From Acidobacteriota bacterium (GTDB lineage: Bacteria; Acidobacteriota; Vicinamibacteria; Vicinamibacterales; UBA8438), in the NCBI GenBank assembly GCA_003533545.1, contig DQEK01000216.1, forward strand, positions 7,185-12,577: 5,393 nucleotides of DNA. Direction: 5' to 3'. Below are positions 1-5,393 of this stretch, one piece after another (within the stretch, counting starts at the first letter, position 1; each line of letters starts with the position of its first letter). A program made the position numbers and the translations under genes. The notes under the pieces were generated by a model. That model was given only the letters and a program-made list of their open reading frames with translations. It ran no database searches and was not told the DNA's origin.

Positions 1-285
1 GTCAACGACACCCCCGAGGACGCCGTCCGCCTGGTCAAGCTATTGCACGGTCTGCGGGCGAAAGTGAACCTGATTCCGCTGAACGAAACGTCGCGTATCC
101 CGTTTTCTCGCCCACCGGACCAGCAGGTGGATCGATTCGCCCGCACCCTGGCACGAGGTGGCATTACGGTCTCCGTCCGGAAGAGCCGAGGTCAGGATAT
201 TCGTGCCGCCTGCGGACAACTGATCCTCGAGGACGAAGACCCGCGGCCAATCGGACAACGGCTCGCTAAACCATTTGGGGATTAG
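1..285 (+). CDS. rlmN: RlmN, dual-specificity 23S rRNA/tRNA adenine-C2 methyltransferase (3' fragment)
   Basis: This is the C-terminal 94 residues of a radical-SAM RNA methyltransferase; the gene starts before the window. Family knowledge: RlmN makes 2-methyladenosine at A2503 of 23S rRNA and, in E. coli, also at A37 of some tRNAs, in the cytoplasm. Visible evidence is the run KVNLIPLN (fragment residues 21-28), the RP pair at 37-38, and the block VRKSRGQDI followed by AACGQL (residues 59-74). The Cys of CGQL (residue 71, codon 211-213) corresponds to the conserved C-terminal cysteine that becomes methylated and forms the covalent RNA intermediate (C355 in E. coli). The iron-sulfur CxxxCxxC motif and the second catalytic cysteine lie upstream, outside the window. 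The stop is TAG at 283-285. The gene converges on mtaB, 39 bp away. The sister enzyme Cfr is possible in principle, but an ordinary chromosomal RlmN is much more likely. Confidence 0.93.
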   Translation, partial: VNDTPEDAVRLVKLLHGLRAKVNLIPLNETSRIPFSRPPDQQVDRFARTLARGGITVSVRKSRGQDIRAACGQLILEDEDPRPIGQRLAKPFGD

Positions 286-324
286 GAGTGTCCCGTTCTC
301 GACGTTTCCCAATCTCCCTCTGGC

Positions 325-1584
325 TTATTGGATCTCACCAGCGAGAGGTTCGGCACTCGTAATCTGGACGTGTACGCGCTCATTTCCGCCGTGACCCGGC
401 GGGACTGACACCTTCAGGTAGTTATCAGTTAGCACGACCCCACCCCCTTCGAGCGTCAGCCCGGGCCGCACCGCACCAACCAAACTGTTACGGAAGCGGG
501 CAGACCGATCCGCACCGACTTCGCGGAGACCCCTCGCGCGCTCACGCACGAGGGAGCCGGCCACCCGGCCATCGAGTCGAGTCGCCTCCGTACCGGGCCG
601 AGGCGAATACGGAAAAACATGCACATACGTCAGCGGACTGCTTGACACGTAGTCACGGGTCAGGCGAGCGTCGCCATCTTGCTCACCGGGAAACCCGGCG
701 ATCAGATCGGAACCAATACCGGCGTGCGGCATCCTGTCCCGAACTCGATCCACCACACGACGGTAAATATCTAACGTGTAAGGCCGACGCATGCGCCGAA
801 GCATCGCGTCACTGGCGTGCTGAAGCGGCAAGTGAAAGTGGGGAGCAAACCGACCGCTGGCTGCCACGAAATCCACGACCTCAGGCGGACAGTCCATCGG
901 CTCCAACGAGCTAATCCGGAAGGTGACCGTCGACGGATGCATGTCAAGCGTGCGCAAGAGATCCAGCAGACAAGCGGATGGGTCAAGATCGCGGCCATAC
1001 GAGCCGAGGTGTACACCGGTCAAGACCACCTCCTTGAACCCACAGTCGGCCGCGTGTCCAACAGCGGCGAGTACCCGCGCGGCATCCAGACTACGACCAC
1101 GGCCGCGAGTCGAGGGAATAACGCAATAGGAACACGGCTGGTCGCAACCAGTCTGTACCCGAAGCATGAAGGCCACCCGGCCGATCGCCACGGGTGACAC
1201 CGAGGCCCCACAGGCGCCAGGCCCGTCACCGAACCGGCTCGCCGTAGTCTCTTCCCCCGGAAGTAACCGATCGACGATTGTGTGCTTCTCGTCGTTAGAA
1301 ACCACCGTCACCGCACCCGGCAGCTCGGCGATCGTGTCCGGGTCTCGAGACACATAACAGCCCGTAGCGAGAACGCGAGCGTCCGGATTCAGCCGATTGA
1401 CCCGCCGCAGCATCTGACGCACGCCTTGATCGGCAGTCGCCGTCACGGAGCAGCTGTTGACAACCACCAGGTCCGCGTCGTCAATCGAAGCCCGAGTACA
1501 GCCACGGGCCCGCAACTCCATCTCCAGCTGCAGTGAATCAGCCTGATTTACACGACACCCAAAAGTGGCAACGGCGTAGCGCAC
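325..1584 (-). CDS. mtaB: MtaB, tRNA t6A37 C2-methylthiotransferase
   Basis: A complete 419-residue protein of the MiaB/RimO/MtaB methylthiotransferase family. MtaB converts t6A at position 37 of ANN-decoding tRNAs to ms2t6A, using two iron-sulfur clusters and S-adenosylmethionine. The N-terminal UPF0004 domain (about 1-110) has the three expected cluster cysteines: C10 in FGCRVNQ, C45 in NSCSVT and C76 in TGCYV. The radical-SAM core (about 135-330) has C147, C151 and C154 in the motif CDQPCSYC, followed by IPSTRGRGRS. Later core motifs GFPGE and HVFPYSPRPGT are intact. The C-terminus is a short TRAM RNA-binding domain with TDNYLKV (386-392). FGCRVNQ and the TDNY motif favour MtaB over MiaB or RimO. 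The start is GTG (1584-1582) with an AAGGA ribosome binding site 7 nt upstream; the stop is TAA at 327-325. No frameshift or missing key residue is seen. Confidence 0.93.
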   Translation of the reverse strand: MRYAVATFGCRVNQADSLQLEMELRARGCTRASIDDADLVVVNSCSVTATADQGVRQMLRRVNRLNPDARVLATGCYVSRDPDTIAELPGAVTVVSNDEKHTIVDRLLPGEETTASRFGDGPGACGASVSPVAIGRVAFMLRVQTGCDQPCSYCVIPSTRGRGRSLDAARVLAAVGHAADCGFKEVVLTGVHLGSYGRDLDPSACLLDLLRTLDMHPSTVTFRISSLEPMDCPPEVVDFVAASGRFAPHFHLPLQHASDAMLRRMRRPYTLDIYRRVVDRVRDRMPHAGIGSDLIAGFPGEQDGDARLTRDYVSSSPLTYVHVFPYSPRPGTEATRLDGRVAGSLVRERARGLREVGADRSARFRNSLVGAVRPGLTLEGGGVVLTDNYLKVSVPPGHGGNERVHVQITSAEPLAGEIQ

Positions 1585-1591
1585 AGAAAAA

Positions 1592-1596
1592 TCCTT
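1592..1596 (-). promoter_or_regulatory. Ribosome binding site of mtaB
   Basis: Read on the minus strand, this is AAGGA, 7 nt before the GTG at 1584. It supports the non-ATG start, which also places the N-terminal FGCRVNQ motif at the usual distance from the first residue. Confidence 0.7.
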
Positions 1597-1707
1597 ATTG
1601 ACTAATGGCCTGGGGCAAACGGGTCAGTGAGGGTCTACCGCCTCCCAACGAAGGCCACCCTACCACGAGAGCCTGACCGACCGGTGTTGGCAACGACGCT
1701 ATGTGCT

Positions 1708-1735
1708 TTGCTCGACAGCCGCGCTCGCATACGAT
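1708..1735 (+). promoter_or_regulatory. Candidate sigma-70-like promoter for the M20 hydrolase / antiporter pair
   Basis: TTGCTC (1708-1713) and TACGAT (1730-1735) are separated by 16 bp. They match the -35 and -10 consensus at three and four of six positions respectively. Transcription would start near 1742, leaving a leader of about 60 nt before the ATG at 1803. The match is weak and the host sigma-factor preference is unknown, so the position is a suggestion. Confidence 0.3.
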
Positions 1736-1789
1736 CAAGTTTTGACTCGTGCAGCGAATGTACCGTCGTCCGGACACCCACGTCGACCT

Positions 1790-1795
1790 AGGAGA
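1790..1795 (+). promoter_or_regulatory. Ribosome binding site of the M20 hydrolase gene
   Basis: AGGAGA lies 7 nt before the ATG at 1803. This strong Shine-Dalgarno sequence decides the start: it selects 1803 over the in-frame GTG at 1749 and ATG at 1758, and it puts the hydrophobic export signal at the extreme N-terminus. Confidence 0.82.
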
Positions 1796-1802
1796 AATCA
1801 GC

Positions 1803-3434
1803 ATGCGTGCCACCCATCTGACCCCGATTGCTGTCGTCTTGGCCGTGGCACTCGTCGCATTCGTCCCACCTCAGCCCAAGCAAGTGGTCACAGCCGCGGG
1901 AGCCGTAGCCCAGAACCCGCACCTGGAAGAGTTAAAACGAGAGGTCGTCGTCGACGTCGAGAGCCGGCGGGATTTTACCCAGCAAATAGTCGACATGATC
2001 TACAGCTTCAATGAACTGGGTTTCCAGGAGTTTGAAACGCAGCGTTATGTCACCGGCATACTGGAGGACCACGGCTTTTCGGTCGACCGAGGCGTGGCCG
2101 GAATCCCGAGCGCTTGGTGGGCCAGTTGGGGCTCTGGTTCGCCGGTGATCGCGATCGGCACGGACGTCGATGGCATCCCACAAGCCTCGCAGAAACCTGG
2201 AGTTGCGTATCGGGAACCGCTGGTCAAAGGAGCACCAGGGCATGGTGAGGGGCACAACGCAGGGCAAGCCCTCAACATCACGGCCGCACTGGCGGTACAG
2301 AAGATCATGCAGCGTGAGGAACTCCCGGGCACGCTTGTCATTTGGCCCGGTATCGCAGAAGAACAGCTAGGGGCCAAAGCCCATTATGTACGGGCCGGCC
2401 TGTTCGATAACGTCGACATCGTCCTCTATTCCCATGTCAGCAACAGCATGTCGGTTAGTTGGGGTGAAAGCGCAGGAAACGGCCTGGTGTCAGTGGAGTA
2501 CCTGTTCTCAGGTGAGAGCGCGCATGGTGCCGGTTCGCCTTGGGACGGCCGAAGCGCGCTCGACGCCGTTGAGTTGATGAACATCGGATGGAACTATCGG
2601 AGAGAACACCTTCGGATTCAGCAACGCTCGCATTACGTCATCACCGACGGAGGAGACCAACCTAACGTGGTGCCGCCCACCGCCGCAGTCTGGTATTTCT
2701 TCCGTGAGACTGACTACCCAAGCATCATGCGCATGTGGGAACTCGGCAACGAGATGTCTGAAGGGGCGGCCCTCATGACCGGTACGACGGTCGATTCCCG
2801 GGTACTGGGCGCCGCATGGCCACAGCATATGAACAAGCCGCTGGCCGAGGCGGTACACACCAACATGCTGGAGGTGGGCGTGCCGGAGTGGAGTGACGCC
2901 GACCAGCGGATGGCCAAAGCGGTGCAGCGGATGCTAGGCGCTGAAGAACGCGGACTTTCCACCGAGATTAACAAAGAACTACGTGGCCGTCAGGACATTC
3001 CGGACCGCGAACGCAGGGGTGGCGGGTCGGACGACATTGGGGATATCTCCTGGGTGGCACCGACGATTTCACTGCGCTTCCCGTCGAACATCTCCGGCGG
3101 ACAAGGTCACAACTGGAACAAAGCAATCGCCATGGCCACCCCCATCGCCCACAAGGGCGCTACGGCCGGCGCGAAGGTCTACGCCAGGACGCTGCTCGAC
3201 ATCCTGATGACCCCGGACCTGGTCGAGAACGCGAGAAATTATTTTGAGAATGTTCAGCAGAAGGACATGACCTACACCTCGTTCCTGCGACCGCAAGACG
3301 AACCGGCGATCTGGCTAAACGAAGAGATCATGGAAGAGTTCAAGCCAGAACTCGAAAAGTATTACTACGACCCGTCTCAGTACGACACATACCTTGAGCA
3401 ACTCGGCATCGAATACCCCACCGTCCGGCCATAG
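1803..3434 (+). CDS. Exported AbgB-like M20 family amidohydrolase
   Basis: A 543-residue metal-dependent amide/peptide hydrolase. The closest family I recognise is M20D/AbgB (p-aminobenzoyl-glutamate hydrolase B-type). Residues 9-21 form a hydrophobic export segment after an R/H-containing start; a possible signal-peptidase site is AVA|QN (34-38), giving a periplasmic or surface enzyme. Catalytic features in order: D121 and D123 in TDVDGIP, HGEGHN (147-152), the E186-E187 pair in IAEEQLGA, H211, then a dimerisation/lid domain (about 225-340) with SAHGAG (239-244). The C-terminal part of the metallopeptidase domain has GSDDIGDISW (408-417), GHNW with H436, and AHKG with H450. M20D enzymes usually have GHGCGHN, with a metal-binding Cys; here it is E149, and the whole protein lacks cysteine. 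A C-terminal tail (about 470-543), acidic and tyrosine-rich, adds to the roughly 480 residues of AbgB. The substrate is unknown. It is probably cotranscribed with the antiporter gene 13 bp downstream. Confidence 0.88.
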   Translation: MRATHLTPIAVVLAVALVAFVPPQPKQVVTAAGAVAQNPHLEELKREVVVDVESRRDFTQQIVDMIYSFNELGFQEFETQRYVTGILEDHGFSVDRGVAGIPSAWWASWGSGSPVIAIGTDVDGIPQASQKPGVAYREPLVKGAPGHGEGHNAGQALNITAALAVQKIMQREELPGTLVIWPGIAEEQLGAKAHYVRAGLFDNVDIVLYSHVSNSMSVSWGESAGNGLVSVEYLFSGESAHGAGSPWDGRSALDAVELMNIGWNYRREHLRIQQRSHYVITDGGDQPNVVPPTAAVWYFFRETDYPSIMRMWELGNEMSEGAALMTGTTVDSRVLGAAWPQHMNKPLAEAVHTNMLEVGVPEWSDADQRMAKAVQRMLGAEERGLSTEINKELRGRQDIPDRERRGGGSDDIGDISWVAPTISLRFPSNISGGQGHNWNKAIAMATPIAHKGATAGAKVYARTLLDILMTPDLVENARNYFENVQQKDMTYTSFLRPQDEPAIWLNEEIMEEFKPELEKYYYDPSQYDTYLEQLGIEYPTVRP

Positions 3435-3447
3435 GCTCGCTGCCGTC

Positions 3448-4935
3448 ATGACCGAGCGCTCCGTCGACGCCGTCCGCGCCCCCTCCGTCGCCCAAGCGTT
3501 GATCCCAATCGGACTGCTAGTGGCCCTACTCGCCGCATCCGTCGCACTGTTCGGCGAGGACTCGTCCAGTGGTCCGAACCAGATCGCCCTCATTCTGGCG
3601 GCCGGCGCCGGCGCGATCATTGGGTTGCGGAACGGTCATTCCTGGCCCTCGATTGAAGACGGCATCAGCCGAGGCATTTCGGTATCGATGGGCGCGCTGC
3701 TGATCCTGCTCGTGGTGGGCTCGCTCATCGGCACGTGGATTCTGGCCGGCACCGTGCCGAGCATGATCTATTACGGACTCGTCCTCTTGGCACCTTCGGT
3801 GTTCTATGCCGCGGCGTGCGTCATTTGCGCCCTCATCTCACTAGCCACCGGCAGCTCCTGGACAACGGCCGGCACGATCGGCATCGCGTTGATCGGCATT
3901 GCCACAGCGCAGGGGCTGCACCTCGGTTTAGCCGCTGGAGCCATCATTTCTGGTGCGTACTTCGGTGACAAAATGTCGGCGCTCTCCGACACGACCAACC
4001 TAGCGCCGGCCGTGGCTGGCACCGACCTCTTCTCGCACATCAGGCACATGGTCTGGACGACTGGGCCGAGCTTCGCGGTCGCCGTCACGCTTTTCACCAT
4101 AGCGGGGTTTGTTGCGCCGACGCCCGCCACAACCGAGGCCCTCGCCAACGTGACCGATGCGCTGCAACGGGAGTTTGCGATTGGCCCACTTCCGCTCCTG
4201 CCGGTGGCGCTGGTACTGATCCTGGTCGTGCGACGAGTCCCGGCGTTCCCCGCGTTGCTGGTCGGCACGCTGGCAGGCGTCGCCTGCGCCGTAATGTTCC
4301 AGCCCAACGCGGTAATCGCGTTCGTGGGGGATGCGACGCTTAGCCGTCCGGTAGCGCTGGCGAAGGGATGCTGGATCGTCATGTTCGACGGGTTTCGGCT
4401 CGAATCGGGGAACTCAGCCCTCGACGAATTGCTCAGTCGTGGCGGGATGGCGAGCATGTTGACAACGGTTTGGCTCATCATCGCTGCGATGATGTTCGGA
4501 GCCGTCATGGAAACCACCGGACAACTCGACGCGCTGGCTCGGCGCATGCTCGCCGCAGTCCGAAGCACCGGCGGCCTCATCTCGGCAACGTTGCTCACGT
4601 CGATGGGCACCAACGTTCTCGCCTCCGATCAGTACATCTCCATCGTTCTCCCGGGACGTATGTTTCGGGCCAAATACGAACAGCAACGGCTCGACCCCAA
4701 GAATCTTTCACGGGCGTTGGAAGATGGGGGCACCCTTACCTCCGTGCTGATACCGTGGAACACGTGTGGTGCGTATATGGCCGGGACGCTAGGTGTCGCC
4801 ACCTTCGCCTACGCGCCGTTCTGCTTCTTTAACCTCATCAACCCGCTGATCGCGGCCGTTTACGGCTGGAGCAACATCTCCATCGCGCGTTTGGCGAACG
4901 ACGATCGACTATCTGCGGTATCCGACCAAAACTAA
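3448..4935 (+). CDS. NhaC-family Na+/H+ antiporter
   Basis: A 495-residue inner-membrane transporter of the NhaC family (Na_H_antiporter type), with roughly 11-13 hydrophobic segments. The diagnostic block lies at 168-193: SGAYFGDKMSALSDTTNLAP followed by AVAGTD, with conserved D174, D181 and D193; IRHM follows at 198-201. Other conserved blocks are TGSSWTT (134-140), SDQYISIVLPGRMF (393-406) and LIPWNTCGAY (434-443). Typical members exchange sodium for protons, but relatives such as MleN exchange malate and lactate, so an organic substrate is possible. The ATG at 3448 is chosen because it lies just past the upstream stop and gives the usual family length. A TTG at 3394 is in frame but lies inside the hydrolase gene. 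No good Shine-Dalgarno sequence precedes the ATG, so translation may depend on coupling to the hydrolase gene. The stop is TAA at 4933-4935. Confidence 0.92.
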   Translation: MTERSVDAVRAPSVAQALIPIGLLVALLAASVALFGEDSSSGPNQIALILAAGAGAIIGLRNGHSWPSIEDGISRGISVSMGALLILLVVGSLIGTWILAGTVPSMIYYGLVLLAPSVFYAAACVICALISLATGSSWTTAGTIGIALIGIATAQGLHLGLAAGAIISGAYFGDKMSALSDTTNLAPAVAGTDLFSHIRHMVWTTGPSFAVAVTLFTIAGFVAPTPATTEALANVTDALQREFAIGPLPLLPVALVLILVVRRVPAFPALLVGTLAGVACAVMFQPNAVIAFVGDATLSRPVALAKGCWIVMFDGFRLESGNSALDELLSRGGMASMLTTVWLIIAAMMFGAVMETTGQLDALARRMLAAVRSTGGLISATLLTSMGTNVLASDQYISIVLPGRMFRAKYEQQRLDPKNLSRALEDGGTLTSVLIPWNTCGAYMAGTLGVATFAYAPFCFFNLINPLIAAVYGWSNISIARLANDDRLSAVSDQN

Positions 4936-4970
4936 TTCACCGAGCCCAAGGCAGACGCTGCCGCGGTCCG

Positions 4971-4979
4971 TGCGATACT
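4971..4979 (+). promoter_or_regulatory. Candidate extended -10 promoter element before the MFS gene
   Basis: TGCGATACT resembles an extended -10 element (TG, one base, then GATACT, which matches TATAAT at four of six positions). No good -35 is seen at the expected distance. It lies about 60 bp before the transporter start at 5041. If real, the efflux gene would have its own promoter and not depend only on read-through from the antiporter gene. Confidence 0.22.
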
Positions 4980-5040
4980 GGCGGGTCCTCTGACCGGGCC
5001 TTAGGCCTCAACACACGAAAACGCCGGGCACCTGACGAAC

Positions 5041-5393
5041 ATGGAATTAGGCGTGCGAACGCGTCAAGCTGGGATGTTCTTTATCCTCGTGACGTTGTTC
5101 ATTGACATCCTCGGGATCGGCATCATCGTCCCGATTCTGCCGGAACTCATCAAGGAATTCCTGGGTGGGAATGACGCGCAGGCCGCGATCTACTACGGCG
5201 TCATCATCTCCACCTACGCGACAATGCAGTTCCTGTGCGCGCCAATCCTTGGCGCGTTGTCGGACCGCTACGGGCGGCGCCCGATCATCCTGGTGTCGCT
5301 CTTCGGTCTAGCGACCGACTACCTTATCCAGGGATGGGCACCGAGCATCTGGTGGTTGTTCCTGGGGCGCACGGTCGCCGGCATCATGGGAGC
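5041..5393 (+). CDS. TetA-like MFS efflux transporter (5' part, cut by window end)
   Basis: The first 117 residues of a major facilitator transporter of the TCR/Tet (DHA1, drug:H+ antiporter) type; about 70% of the protein lies beyond the window. TM1 (about 12-34) contains FIDILGIGIIVPILPEL, where D22 corresponds to the intramembrane Asp15 of TetA(B). TM2 (about 52-72) leads into the MFS motif A, GALSDRYGRRP (71-81), in the 2-3 loop. TM3 contains D93 in ATDYLIQ, matching Asp84 of TetA(B), and is followed by FLGRTVAGIMG (107-117) entering TM4. Chromosomal proteins of this type export diverse compounds; tetracycline transport cannot be inferred from this fragment. The ATG at 5041 is chosen because it leaves a short basic N-terminus before TM1. 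No clear ribosome binding site precedes it, and GTG 5053 or ATG 5074 are alternatives. It lies 105 bp downstream of the antiporter gene. Confidence 0.88.
   Translation, partial: MELGVRTRQAGMFFILVTLFIDILGIGIIVPILPELIKEFLGGNDAQAAIYYGVIISTYATMQFLCAPILGALSDRYGRRPIILVSLFGLATDYLIQGWAPSIWWLFLGRTVAGIMG

Larger units (their letters stand above)
1585..1802. other. Divergent intergenic region between mtaB and the M20 hydrolase gene
   Basis: These 218 bp separate two genes transcribed away from each other, so the promoters of both should lie here. No long repeat, tRNA or credible small protein gene is seen. One weak sigma-70-like promoter candidate faces the hydrolase gene (listed separately). For mtaB I see no convincing -35/-10 pair on the minus strand. 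No clear operator palindrome is visible. Confidence 0.6.

Noticed and set aside
286..324. Possible bidirectional terminator between rlmN and mtaB
   Set aside because: Only imperfect pairing (TTGGGGA near 275-281 against TTTCCCAA at 306-313) and no T-run on either strand.
817..1197. A 126-codon plus-strand open frame opposite mtaB
   Set aside because: It lies antisense to the radical-SAM core of MtaB, has no supporting ribosome binding site that I can see, and resembles no family.
1749..1802. Longer N-terminus of the M20 hydrolase from GTG 1749 or ATG 1758
   Set aside because: The strong AGGAGA at 1790-1795 points to ATG 1803, and the longer form would bury the export signal behind 15-18 charged residues.
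1595..1813. A 72-codon minus-strand open frame in the divergent intergenic region
   Set aside because: It starts inside the hydrolase gene and runs over the mtaB ribosome binding site. Composition is unremarkable and no family is recognisable; the region is better explained as promoter space.
3804..4613. A 269-codon open frame on the minus strand inside the antiporter gene
   Set aside because: It is entirely antisense to a strongly conserved NhaC protein. Its translation is low-complexity Ala/Ser/Thr/Met-rich with no recognisable domain, as expected for a shadow frame in GC-rich coding DNA.
4997..5007. GGCCTTAGGCC palindrome, considered as a terminator or operator
   Set aside because: The stem leaves only a one-base loop and no T-run follows, so it is not an intrinsic terminator. 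As an operator it is too short to support alone.

Overview
The window is about 5.4 kb of moderately GC-rich (roughly 60% by eye), densely coding bacterial chromosome. It holds five protein-coding genes, two of them cut by the window edges. I see no RNA gene, insertion sequence, CRISPR array or long repeat. The protein sequences suggest a Gram-negative-type environmental bacterium. The style of the MtaB protein and the exported M20 amidohydrolase remind me of Acidobacteriota (Vicinamibacteria-like) or Gemmatimonadota, but that is an impression and not a demonstrated assignment.

Left part (1-1584): the 3' end of a plus-strand rlmN (23S rRNA A2503 / tRNA A37 C2-methyltransferase) converges, 39 bp apart, on a complete minus-strand mtaB (tRNA t6A37 methylthiotransferase). 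Both are radical-SAM enzymes that modify RNA parts of the decoding machinery.

Middle (1585-4935): a 218-bp divergent intergenic region separates mtaB from a plus-strand pair that looks like an operon. The first gene encodes an exported, AbgB-like M20 family amidohydrolase with a clear ribosome binding site. The second, starting 13 bp after the first one's stop, encodes an NhaC-family sodium/proton-type antiporter. The layout suggests that an amide or peptide-like compound is hydrolysed outside the cytoplasm and that ion or product exchange is linked to it; the substrate is unknown. The hydrolase has no cysteine at all and carries Glu where related M20D enzymes usually have a metal-binding Cys.

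Right part (4936-5393): a 105-bp gap without a convincing terminator is followed by the first 117 codons of a TetA-like (TCR/Tet, DHA1-type) major facilitator efflux transporter, cut by the window end.

Nothing here amounts to a recognisable new defence or mobile system. The part most worth a second look is the M20 hydrolase / NhaC pair.
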